Source of the DNA: Streptomyces griseomycini
Lineage (GTDB): Bacteria; Actinomycetota; Actinomycetes; Streptomycetales; Streptomycetaceae
Length of the DNA stretch: 64,000 bases
Assembly: GCF_014203535.1 (NCBI RefSeq)
Contig: NZ_JACHJI010000006.1
Span: forward strand, 124,001-188,000
Direction: 5' to 3'
The number at the start of each line of letters is the position of its first letter. Within the stretch, counting starts at the first letter, position 1. The translations under genes and the position numbers were made by a program. Below are positions 34,283 through 42,455 of the stretch, piece by piece. A model generated the notes under the pieces. That model was not told where the DNA came from, did no database searches, and saw only the letters and a list, made by a program, of their open reading frames with translations.

Positions 34283-34930
34283 GGCAGATTCCCTGGTAGC
34301 GGCGGTCGTACGGCCCGCCCGGGACAAGATCCGCCCCGGCACGGTCCTGGACGCGTACCCGGTCGCGTGGGACGCAATCCTGCGGGCACCGGCGGGTTCA
34401 CGGGACGGTGCCGCCTCCGCGCCGGCCGTCCCGGCTCGCCGCGTCCGCCCGGTCGCCCGACCACCCGGTGACGACGGTCTCCCCGCGGCGGGCGGGCCGG
34501 AGGTGTCCGTGGTGGCGGGCGCCCCGTGCACGGCCGGACGCGCGGCGAGTCCCCGGCACGGCGTCCGGCCGGCCGGGGCCGGCCACCACCCGGGTGAGCA
34601 GCCGGCCGGGTCCGGTGGACCGGGCGACACGGCGCCGGACGCGGTGGAGCCGGGGTGTCCGGTGCGCGCGGCCACGGCGGCCGGGCGCACCGACGCCTTC
34701 CGGCGGTCCGGCCGCGACGGCACCGGCCTGCCGCCCGGTGCTCCGGTGGCGCGCGAGGCCGGCGCGCCGGTCACCGACGCCCGCAGCCGGCCCGGACCGC
34801 CGCGCCCGGCGGTTCTCCGGCCGGACCGGGCGCCCTCCCGCCCCTCCCGCGGGCCGGAGGCACACCCCCTCCGAGCCCCGCCGAAGCCGTGGCTATCATA
34901 TGAGCGCCGTCTAGCTCGAAAGATGATCCT
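34283..34930. other. 648-bp region without a convincing gene, upstream of gap
   Basis: Divergent space between the SseB-like gene and the GAPDH gene. Open frames in it are Arg/Pro-rich shadows with no ribosome binding site. A TATCAT hexamer at about 34894 is a possible -10 element for gap, followed by TCTAGCTCGAAAG; the rest could be a long leader or decayed sequence. Nothing else supported. Confidence 0.5.
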
Positions 34931-36376
34931 GTGACTGTCAACGAAGACTCGTTCATCAACTGGAAGCACCGCGAGGAGATCGCGGAGTCGATGATCCCGA
35001 TCATCGGGAAGCTGCACCGCGAGCGGGACGTCACCGTCCTGCTGCACAGCCGCTCCTTGGTGAACAAGTCGGTGGTCAGCATCCTCAAGACCCACCGCTT
35101 CGCCCGGCAGATCGCCGGCGAGGAACTCTCGGTCACCGAGACGCTGCCCTTCCTGCAGGCGCTCACCACGCTCGACCTCGGGCCGTCCCAGATCGACATC
35201 GGCATGCTCGCCGCGACCTACCGCGCCGACGACCGGGGCCTGTCGGTCGAGGAGTTCACCGCCGAGGCCGTCGCCGGCGCGACCGGCGCCGACAAGATCG
35301 ACCGCCGTGAGCCGCGCGACGTGGTCCTCTACGGCTTCGGCCGCATCGGCCGCCTCCTCGCCCGCCTGCTCATCGAGAAGGCCGGCTCCGGCAACGGCCT
35401 GCGGCTGCGCGCCATCGTGGTCCGCCGGGGCGGCGCGCAGGACATCGTCAAGCGGGCCTCGCTGCTGCGCCGCGACTCCGTGCACGGCCAGTTCCAGGGC
35501 ACGATCACGGTCGACGAGGCGAGCAGCACGATCGTCGCCAACGGCAACACCGTCAAGGTGATCTACGCGGGCGACCCGACGGAGATCGACTACACGGCGT
35601 ACGGCATCAAGAACGCCATCCTCATCGACAACACCGGCAAGTGGCGCGACCGCGAGGGCCTGTCGCAGCACCTGCGCCCCGGTATCGACAAGGTGGTGCT
35701 GACCGCGCCCGGCAAGGGCGACGTGCCCAACATCGTGCACGGCGTCAACCACGACACCCTCAAGCCGGACGAGCGGATCCTGTCCTGCGCGTCCTGCACC
35801 ACCAACGCGATCGTCCCGCCGCTGAAGGCGATGGCGGACGAGTACGGGGTGCTGAGCGGCCACGTGGAGACCGTCCACTCGTTCACCAACGACCAGAACC
35901 TGCTGGACAACTACCACAAGTCGGAGCGCCGAGGCCGTTCGGCGCCGCTCAACATGGTGATCACCGAGACCGGTGCCGCCTCGGCCGTCGCCAAGGCGCT
36001 GCCCGACCTCAAGGCGACCATCACCGGCAGCTCGATCCGGGTCCCCGTGCCGGACGTCTCGATCGCGATCCTCAACCTCCGGCTGGGCCGGGCGACCGAC
36101 CGCCAGGAGGTCCTCGACTACCTGCGCGACGTGTCGCTGACCTCGCCGCTGAAGCGCCAGATCGACTTCATCAGCGCCCCCGACGCGGTCTCCAGCGACT
36201 TCATCGGCTCGCGCCACGCCTCGATCGTCGACGCCGGCGCCCTGAAGGTCGAGGGCGACAACGCGATCCTCTACCTCTGGTACGACAACGAGTTCGGCTA
36301 CTCCTGCCAGGTCGTCCGGGTCGTCCAGCACGTCTCCGGGGTGGAGTACCCGACGTACCCGGCTCCGGCGGTCTGA
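34931..36376 (+). CDS. gap: glyceraldehyde-3-phosphate dehydrogenase, long form with N-terminal extension
   Basis: 481 residues against about 335 for classical GAPDH. Residues 1-125 are an extra helical domain (NWKHREEIAESMIPIIGKLHRERDV...); the NAD-binding motif VVLYGFGRIGRLLARLL follows at 131-147, the catalytic Cys289 is in SCASCTTN, and the C-terminal LYLWYDNEFGYSCQVVR is intact. This long form is known in actinobacteria and some proteobacteria as a second GAPDH, used in gluconeogenesis or under stress. It oxidises glyceraldehyde-3-phosphate to 1,3-bisphosphoglycerate or runs in reverse. GTG 34931. No glycolytic neighbours (pgk, tpi) follow, unlike the housekeeping copy. Confidence 0.92.
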   Translation: MTVNEDSFINWKHREEIAESMIPIIGKLHRERDVTVLLHSRSLVNKSVVSILKTHRFARQIAGEELSVTETLPFLQALTTLDLGPSQIDIGMLAATYRADDRGLSVEEFTAEAVAGATGADKIDRREPRDVVLYGFGRIGRLLARLLIEKAGSGNGLRLRAIVVRRGGAQDIVKRASLLRRDSVHGQFQGTITVDEASSTIVANGNTVKVIYAGDPTEIDYTAYGIKNAILIDNTGKWRDREGLSQHLRPGIDKVVLTAPGKGDVPNIVHGVNHDTLKPDERILSCASCTTNAIVPPLKAMADEYGVLSGHVETVHSFTNDQNLLDNYHKSERRGRSAPLNMVITETGAASAVAKALPDLKATITGSSIRVPVPDVSIAILNLRLGRATDRQEVLDYLRDVSLTSPLKRQIDFISAPDAVSSDFIGSRHASIVDAGALKVEGDNAILYLWYDNEFGYSCQVVRVVQHVSGVEYPTYPAPAV

Positions 36377-36550
36377 TCCGGGAGCGGGCGAGCGGCACCG
36401 GGCACGACCGCGGGGCGGGACCGGCGAGACGGCCGGTCCCGCCCCCTCCGTGCGCGGTGGCGGGCCGGGCTGACCGGCCGGTAAGGGGCAGATCGGTAAC
36501 GATCGTCCCGCACGGGTTGCCGGGCCGCCCGTGGTTCCTAGTCTTCGGGC

Positions 36551-37519
36551 ATGCCCCTCTTCAGCAGTCGCACCAGCAGACGTCCCCGCATCGCTTCGGC
36601 ACTCGACGACGCCGATCTGGCACGTGTGCTCGGACGGTTGAGCAGGCGGAGCGGAGGCGGCAGGGCCCAGGACGTCGCACTCGTCTCCTCCCTGCTGGAG
36701 GAGACGGGGGACGACTGGGACCGCCGCGGCCACCGGACGTCCGTACTGGCCGAGGCGACGGCCGGGTCGGGGATCGCGGCGGCGTGGCTGGCCCGGGAGC
36801 CGCAGCACGCCGACGCCCTGGTGTTCCACTCGTGGGCCCGCCTGGCGTGCGGCCTGCGGGACGGACGCCTCGAGGACGCCGGGCAGGTGGTCTCCCAGTG
36901 CCACCGTGCCGCCGAGCTGAGACCGGAGGATCCGCTGCCGTGGGTGGTCCTGCTCGGCGTGGCGCGGATCGAGCGGTACGCGCAGCACGAGGTCAACGCC
37001 GTCTGGCGGGAGGCGACCGGACGCGACCGCTGGCACCGCGAGGCGTATCTGCAGATGCTCGCCTACCTGTCGCCGGAGGAAGGCGGTTCGAGCGCGGCCG
37101 TCCTCGACTTCGTCGACGTGGTGCGCACCCGCATCCCGGCGAACGCGCCGTGTGCGGCGGTCGAGCTGACCGCGGCCGTCCGGCAGTACCAGGGGCTGGT
37201 GGCGCAGGGTGGCGTCCGTGCCATGACGGCCGGTCAGCTGTGGGACGGCGGCCAGGTCGCGGCCGCGCTGGACCAGGCCGCCGCGCTGTGGGCGAAGCCG
37301 GGCTTCTTCCAGCACGCGGCGGCGCCGGCCGATCTGAACGTGCTGGCGTACGCGCTGTGCGCGGCCGGACGCGCCGCCGACGCGCACCACGTGTTCCAGA
37401 CGCTGCAGGGCATGGTCACGCCCTGGCCGTGGAACGCCGACGGGCCCGCGCTCCAGCGGTTCGAGCAGCACCAGGCCAAGGCGGAACGGGGACGGCAGGG
37501 CGGCGTCGGCGGAACGTGA
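36551..37519 (+). CDS. helical-repeat (TPR-like) protein of unknown function
   Basis: 322 residues, soluble, almost wholly alpha-helical with TPR-like spacing: DALVFHSWARLACGLRDGRLEDAGQVVSQCHRAAELRPEDPLPWVVLLGVARI and LNVLAYALCAAGRAADAHHVFQTLQG. No catalytic motif or membrane segment. It is a family seen across Streptomyces, likely a protein-interaction factor. A TAGTCT hexamer about 8-12 bases before ATG 36551 with TTGCCG 18 bp further suggests a leaderless transcript. It is unrelated to the convergent pigment hydroxylase by sequence. Confidence 0.75.
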   Translation: MPLFSSRTSRRPRIASALDDADLARVLGRLSRRSGGGRAQDVALVSSLLEETGDDWDRRGHRTSVLAEATAGSGIAAAWLAREPQHADALVFHSWARLACGLRDGRLEDAGQVVSQCHRAAELRPEDPLPWVVLLGVARIERYAQHEVNAVWREATGRDRWHREAYLQMLAYLSPEEGGSSAAVLDFVDVVRTRIPANAPCAAVELTAAVRQYQGLVAQGGVRAMTAGQLWDGGQVAAALDQAAALWAKPGFFQHAAAPADLNVLAYALCAAGRAADAHHVFQTLQGMVTPWPWNADGPALQRFEQHQAKAERGRQGGVGGT

Positions 37520-37544
37520 CGCCCCGCCGACCGCCGCTCCCCCG

Positions 37545-39296
37545 TCAGTTCCGCGCCAGGATCGTGGCGACGGCCTCCCGGAGCACCGTCACCGGGTCCG
37601 GTACGGCTCCTTCGGAGCGCCAGGCGACGAAGCCGTCGGGGCGGACCAGCACCGCGCCGTCCGCGGTGACCCCGTGGGCCCGGGCCCAGTCGGCACCGTC
37701 CTCGGGGGTCAGTTCCGCGTCGGGACCGTCGCCCACCCGGTACGCGTCGAGCGGTACGGCCAGGTCGCTCGCGACCTTCGCCGCCGCGCCGTGCCAGTCG
37801 CAGACGCCGTTCGCGGAGCTCAGCAGCACGCACGAGCGCTCGTACAGGTCGAGCGTGGAGACCCGGGTGCCGGCGCGGTCCAGCCACAGGTGCGGGGCCC
37901 GGCTGCCGGGCTCGCCGGTCAGCATCACCCCGTCGGGGATGACCGGTGTCCCCGGGTCGGTGCCCAGGACCGCGCCGCGCGGATAGCGGTAGCAGAGCGC
38001 CACGTTGAGGATGCCGCCCGGCTTCATCCCGGGACCACCGGGACCACCGGGACCACCGGGACCACCGGGACCACCGGGACCACCGGGACCACCGGGACCA
38101 CCGGCACCGGGGGCGGGGGCGCCGAGGGCAGGGGCCCCGGGGGCGGGCGTGTAGCCGGGGTGGCTGTGCTCGCTCGAGCGGGAGGAGGCGCGGGCGCTGG
38201 TCGCCTCCGCGACGGGCCGCCGTTCGGCGTCGTAGGACTCCAGCAGTCCGGGTGCGGCCCAGCCGCCGAGCACGGCGGCCAGCTTCCAGGCGAGGTTGTG
38301 GGCGTCCTGGATGCCGGTGTTGGAGCCGAACGCCCCGGTGGGCGACATCTCGTGGGCCGAGTCGCCGGCCAGGAACACCCGGCCGTCGGCGTACCGCTCG
38401 GCGACCCGCTCGGCGGCGTGCCAGGCGGCCCTGCCGGTGATCGTCACGTCGAGGTCCGGCACGCCGACCGCCTTGCGGATGTGGGCGACGCACCGCTCGT
38501 CGGTGAACTCCTCGAGCTTCTCGCCGTGCTCGGGGTGCCAGGGGGCGTGGAACACCCAGTTCTCCCGGTTGTCCACCGGCAGCAGGGCCCCGTCGGCCTC
38601 CGGGTTGGTCAGGTAGCAGACGATGAACTTCCGGTCCCCGACGAAGTCGGCGAGGGCGCGGGAGGCGAAGGTGAGGCTCACGTTGTGGAACAGGTCGCCC
38701 GGACCGTTCTGCCCGATGCCCAGGGACTCGCGGACGGGGCTGCGCGGGCCGTCGGCGGCGACGAGGTAGTCCGCCCGGATCCTCGTGCGCTCGCCGGTCT
38801 CCCGGTCCTCGACCAGCACCGTCACCCCCTTCGCGTCCTGCTCGAAGGACTTCATCTCCGTCCCGAAGCGCAGGTCCCCGCCGAGCTCGCGGGCCCCCTC
38901 GAGGAGCACCGGCTCCAGGTCGTTCTGGCTGCACAGGCACCATCCGCTGGGGCTGAAGCGGGCGATCCCGCCGCCGGGGTCGATCTCCTGGAGCAGCCAC
39001 TCGCCGGCGTCGCCCACCAGGCTCGGGGTCTGCAGGATGCCGTGGTTGTCCGCCAGGACCGACGCGGCCCGGGCGATGCGCTCCTCGAGCCCTGCCGTCC
39101 GGAACAGCTCCATGGTGCGTACGTTGTTCCCCCGCCCGCGCGGGTGGATCGACGTGCCCGCATGGCGTTCGACGAGCGTGTGCGGCACGCCGAGGCGCCC
39201 CAGGAACAGGGACATGGACAGGCCCACCAGAGAGCCGCCGACGATGAGGACCGGCGTGCGGTGATCCGCTTGGCCGGCCGTATCCGATCGATTCAT
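37545..39296 (-). CDS. whiE ORFVIII: spore-pigment FAD-dependent hydroxylase (whiE ORFVIII) with collagen-like insert
   Basis: 583 residues, class A flavin monooxygenase of aromatic polyketide pathways. FAD-binding VLIVGGSLVG (16-25), the DG motif AADGPRSPVRE (180-190) and the second FAD motif FLAGDSAHEMSP (308-319) are intact, followed by a C-terminal thioredoxin-like domain (about 430-583). Between them, residues 399-423 are (Gly-Gly-Pro)8, an insert not expected in this family. Divergent from ORFI, exactly as in the S. coelicolor whiE locus, where this enzyme oxidises the pigment and changes spore colour. ATG 39296 has GGAGG seven bases upstream. Confidence 0.9.
   Translation of the reverse strand: MNRSDTAGQADHRTPVLIVGGSLVGLSMSLFLGRLGVPHTLVERHAGTSIHPRGRGNNVRTMELFRTAGLEERIARAASVLADNHGILQTPSLVGDAGEWLLQEIDPGGGIARFSPSGWCLCSQNDLEPVLLEGARELGGDLRFGTEMKSFEQDAKGVTVLVEDRETGERTRIRADYLVAADGPRSPVRESLGIGQNGPGDLFHNVSLTFASRALADFVGDRKFIVCYLTNPEADGALLPVDNRENWVFHAPWHPEHGEKLEEFTDERCVAHIRKAVGVPDLDVTITGRAAWHAAERVAERYADGRVFLAGDSAHEMSPTGAFGSNTGIQDAHNLAWKLAAVLGGWAAPGLLESYDAERRPVAEATSARASSRSSEHSHPGYTPAPGAPALGAPAPGAGGPGGPGGPGGPGGPGGPGGPGGPGMKPGGILNVALCYRYPRGAVLGTDPGTPVIPDGVMLTGEPGSRAPHLWLDRAGTRVSTLDLYERSCVLLSSANGVCDWHGAAAKVASDLAVPLDAYRVGDGPDAELTPEDGADWARAHGVTADGAVLVRPDGFVAWRSEGAVPDPVTVLREAVATILARN
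38031..38102. repeat. eight identical tandem 9-bp repeats (GGGACCACC) in the hydroxylase gene
   Basis: Eight perfect copies of GGGACCACC, 72 bp, in frame; on the coding strand they read GGT GGT CCC and encode (Gly-Gly-Pro)8. Identity at every third base implies recent slippage expansion; changes of copy number would keep the frame. Confidence 0.95.
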
Positions 39297-39529
39297 TGAA
39301 ACGCCTCCAGCGTCGCCCTCGACGGGCTGTGGGTTGGGACGCACATTTCATGCCCGGTACGGGTCGGTTCGCGTCGAGGCGGCACCCGGATGGCGCGTGG
39401 TTCACCCACCTGCCCCGTGTCGCTCGCGCACACCGGAGGGTCGCGTCAACGATCGACTCATGGCGACCCCGGGCCATCGGACACGGCGGTCGTTCCTGAC
39501 CTTCCGAAGAAGAGGAGAGGTGCGCCGGA
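39297..39529. promoter_or_regulatory. divergent control region of the spore-pigment cluster
   Basis: 233 bp between ORFVIII (minus) and ORFI (plus). It must hold both promoters. In S. coelicolor the ORFVIII promoter is sigma-F dependent and the ORFI promoter is under whi control; I could not pick a confident -10/-35 pair here. GAAGAAGAGGAGAGG before 39530 is the ORFI ribosome binding region. Confidence 0.5.
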
Positions 39530-40654
39530 ATGACCATGTCGGCACGCGTATCGCAGTCGGCGTTCGACGGCTCGAGGCTGCGGGTGATCCTGCTGCTCGA
39601 CCTGTACGAGGGGGCCCAGGAGCAGTTCCTCGACGCGTACGAGCACATGCGCAACAAGGTCGCCTCCGTCCCCGGCCACATCAGTGACCAGCTGTGCCAG
39701 TCGATCGAGAACCCCTCGCAGTGGCTGATCACCAGCGAGTGGGAGAGCGCCCTGCCGTTCCTCGCCTGGGTGAACAGCGAGGAGCACATCGAGCTCGTCC
39801 GGCCGATGCACAGCTGCGTCCGGGACACCCGGTCGATGCGCTACAGCGTCCTGCGCGAGACCCACCCGGAACGGCCGCTCACTCCCGAGGCCGCGAAGTC
39901 GGGCCTCCAGACGGAGGCCCGCGTGGGCCCCGGGGTGACCCGCCACGCCCTCACCTTCACCGTCAAGCCGGGATCCGAGTCCAAGGTCGTGGACATCCTG
40001 ACCCACGAGGACACGCCCGAGACGCGGATCAACGGCATCACACGACTGCACCGCACCTCCATCTTCATGCACGGCAACCGCGTCGTGCGGACCATGGAGG
40101 TGGAGGGCGACCTGCTGGCCACCCTGTGCCACGTGGCCACCCAGCCCGAGGTCCGGGTGGTGGAGGACGCCATCAACCCCTATCTGGAGCAGGACCGGGA
40201 TCTGAGCGAACCCGACTCCGCGCGGGTGTTCTTCACCCGGGCGGCGCTCCCGGCCATGCAGCACGTGACGGCCGGCCGCCCGGAACCCGCCCACCTGCGA
40301 CGGCACATGCTGTACTACCCGGCCGTGGCGGGCCGCGGCCTGGAGCTGGCCCGGTTCCTCGCCCACCAGGACGAGGCCGCGGCGAACGACCCGGACAGCC
40401 CGGTGTACGCGAGCACCGTCTTCCAGCGCGAGGACGTCGTGACCCGCCTGATCGACGTCACCGGTGAGCTCGACCTCGACCCCGCCGCCGCCCTCGGCGT
40501 CAAGGGCCCGGGCAAGGCGGCCGAGCTGCAGCGTCTCCTGGACGGCGCCGCGATCGGCGTCGAGGGCTCCCTGGACTCCGAGCGCAACCTCAACCGGCTC
40601 CTGGCCCACGCCGACATGATGCCCGTCACCGACCGCAGCTCGGCGGATTCCTGA
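39530..40654 (+). CDS. whiE ORFI: spore-pigment protein whiE ORFI (SchA/CurD-like)
   Basis: 374 residues. It has an N-terminal ferredoxin-like monooxygenase-type domain (RVILLLDLYEGAQEQFLDAYEHMRNKVASVPGHISDQLCQS) and C-terminal SchA/CurD domains (ARVFFTRAALPAMQHV, HMLYYPAVAGRGLELARFLA). The homologues SchA, CurD and WhiE ORFI belong to spore-pigment clusters; their precise role is unresolved, perhaps in pigment retention or oxidation. ATG 39530 follows an AGGAGAGG stretch. First gene of the seven-gene biosynthetic operon. Confidence 0.9.
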   Translation: MTMSARVSQSAFDGSRLRVILLLDLYEGAQEQFLDAYEHMRNKVASVPGHISDQLCQSIENPSQWLITSEWESALPFLAWVNSEEHIELVRPMHSCVRDTRSMRYSVLRETHPERPLTPEAAKSGLQTEARVGPGVTRHALTFTVKPGSESKVVDILTHEDTPETRINGITRLHRTSIFMHGNRVVRTMEVEGDLLATLCHVATQPEVRVVEDAINPYLEQDRDLSEPDSARVFFTRAALPAMQHVTAGRPEPAHLRRHMLYYPAVAGRGLELARFLAHQDEAAANDPDSPVYASTVFQREDVVTRLIDVTGELDLDPAAALGVKGPGKAAELQRLLDGAAIGVEGSLDSERNLNRLLAHADMMPVTDRSSADS

Positions 40655-40722
40655 CGGCCGACCGTGGTGGTGCCCGGCCGTGCACGCCCGGACGTCACCG
40701 CTCCCACCCGGAGGTATCAACC

Positions 40723-41190
40723 ATGTCCAAACAGCATCCACGCATCGTGGACCTGAGCGAGACGGAACCCAACCGAAGGCGCGGAGGTGACCTCAGGACC
40801 CTGCTCACGCCGGCCACCGTGGGGTCCACCAGCGGCTTCATGGGCCTGGCCATCATCCAGCCCGGCGAGCGCATCGGCGAGCACTACCACCCGTACTCCG
40901 AGGAGTTCGTGTACGTCGTCAGCGGCGCGCTCGAAGTGGACCTGGACGGCGAGCCGTTCGCGCTCCGGGCCGACCAGGGGCTGATGATCCCCGTCGACAT
41001 GCGGCACCGCTTCCGCAACGTCGGCGACCGGGAGGCCCGCATGGTCTTCCACCTGGGTCCGCTCGCCCCGCACCCGAGCCTCGGCCACGTCGACACGGAG
41101 GAGACCGAAGGAGCGGCGTCCGGGCCGCAGTTGACGGTCGGCGGACCGGAGCAGGACCGGCCGTCCGAGCCCAGTGGGGCCATAAAATGA
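40723..41190 (+). CDS. whiE ORFII: spore-pigment cupin protein (whiE ORFII)
   Basis: 155 residues, single cupin barrel. The metal-binding motif is GEHYHPYSEEFVYVVSG, with the second cupin motif MIPVDMRHRFRN. Equivalents in other pigment clusters (WhiE ORFII, CurC) are thought to assist cyclisation or folding of the nascent polyketide. A Gly/Pro/Ser tail of about 30 residues follows the barrel. ATG 40723 has GGAGG upstream; the stop overlaps the KS-alpha ATG by 4 bp. Confidence 0.9.
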   Translation: MSKQHPRIVDLSETEPNRRRGGDLRTLLTPATVGSTSGFMGLAIIQPGERIGEHYHPYSEEFVYVVSGALEVDLDGEPFALRADQGLMIPVDMRHRFRNVGDREARMVFHLGPLAPHPSLGHVDTEETEGAASGPQLTVGGPEQDRPSEPSGAIK

Positions 41191-42455
41191 CCCGGCGGGT
41201 GGCCGTCACCGGTATAGGTGTGGTCGCTCCCGGCGGCATCGGCGCACCGGCCTTCTGGGACCTCCTCGCCTCCGGCCGCACCGCGACGCGCGGCATCTCC
41301 CTGTTCGATCCGGTGGGGCTGCGCTCCCGCATAGCCGCCGAGTGCGACTTCGACCCGTACGGGCACGGCCTGGACGAGGACCTGTGCCGGCACGCGGACC
41401 GGTACATCCAGTTCGCCGTGGTCGCCGCCGGCGAGGCCGTCCGCGACGCCGGACTCGACGTGGAGGCCCAGGACCCGTGGCGCACCGCCGTCTCCCTCGG
41501 CAGCGCGGTCGGCGGCACCACCCGCCTGGAGCACGACTACGTGCTGGTCAGCGAGCGCGGGAAGCGCTGGGACGTGGACCACGAGAAGGCCGAGCCGAAG
41601 CTGCACACGGCGTTCCAGCCGAGCACGCTCGCCTCCGTCGTCGCCGAACGGTTCGGTGCCCGGGGTCCCGTGCAGACCGTGTCCACCGGCTGCACCTCCG
41701 GGCTCGACGCGGTCGGCTACGCCTTCCACACCATCGCCGAGGGCCGGGCCGACGTCTGCATCGCGGGGGCGTCGGACTCGCCGATCTCACCGATCACGAT
41801 GGCGTGCTTCGACGCCATCAAGGCGACGTCGCCCAACAACGACGACCCCGAGCACGCCTCCCGGCCGTTCGACGCCCACCGCGACGGCTTCGTGATGGGC
41901 GAGGGCGCGGCGGTGCTCGTCCTCGAGGAGTACGAGCACGCCCGGGCCCGCGGCGCGGAGATCCTCTGCGAGATCAGCGGCTACGCCACCTACGGCAACG
42001 CCTACCACATGACCGGCCTGACCAGTGAGGGACTGGAGATGGCCCGGGCGATCGACACCACGCTCGACCAGGCCCGGCTCGATCCCACCCTGATCGACTA
42101 CGTCAACGCGCACGGCTCCGGCACCCGGCAGAACGACCGGCACGAGACGGCCGCGGTGAAGCGCTCCCTGGGCGCGCACGCGTACGACACGCCCATGAGC
42201 TCCATCAAGTCGATGGTGGGGCACTCGCTGGGCGCGATCGGCGCCATCGAGGTGGTCGCCTGCGTCCTCGCGCTGCAGCACCAGGTCGTGCCGCCGACGG
42301 CGAACTACGAGACCCCCGACCCGGAGTGCGACCTGGACTACGTGCCGCGCACCGCCCGTCCGCGGAAGCTGAGGAACGTGCTCTCCGTCGGCAGCGGTTT
42401 CGGCGGTTTCCAGTCCGCGGTGCTGCTGACCGGGCCGGGCGGGAGGACACGATGA
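41187..42455 (+). CDS. whiE ORFIII: spore-pigment ketosynthase alpha (whiE ORFIII)
   Basis: 422 residues, type II ketosynthase. The active-site Cys169 is in VSTGCTSGLD, and the catalytic histidines are in VNAHGSGT and KSMVGHSLGAIGA. It catalyses the Claisen condensations that build the polyketide chain on ACP as a heterodimer with the next gene product. Start overlaps the cupin stop (ATGA) and its stop overlaps KS-beta (ATGA), assuring equal expression of the two subunits. Confidence 0.95.
   Translation: MTRRVAVTGIGVVAPGGIGAPAFWDLLASGRTATRGISLFDPVGLRSRIAAECDFDPYGHGLDEDLCRHADRYIQFAVVAAGEAVRDAGLDVEAQDPWRTAVSLGSAVGGTTRLEHDYVLVSERGKRWDVDHEKAEPKLHTAFQPSTLASVVAERFGARGPVQTVSTGCTSGLDAVGYAFHTIAEGRADVCIAGASDSPISPITMACFDAIKATSPNNDDPEHASRPFDAHRDGFVMGEGAAVLVLEEYEHARARGAEILCEISGYATYGNAYHMTGLTSEGLEMARAIDTTLDQARLDPTLIDYVNAHGSGTRQNDRHETAAVKRSLGAHAYDTPMSSIKSMVGHSLGAIGAIEVVACVLALQHQVVPPTANYETPDPECDLDYVPRTARPRKLRNVLSVGSGFGGFQSAVLLTGPGGRTR

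Noticed and set aside
33878..37471. 1197-codon minus-strand frame over the GAPDH and neighbouring region
   Set aside because: It is the antisense shadow of the GAPDH gene joined to the real SseB-like protein at its end; no domain, signal or ribosome binding site supports the long part.
38031..38102. CRISPR array or regulatory repeat
   Set aside because: The repeats are contiguous with no spacers and lie in frame within a coding gene, so they are a coding microsatellite.
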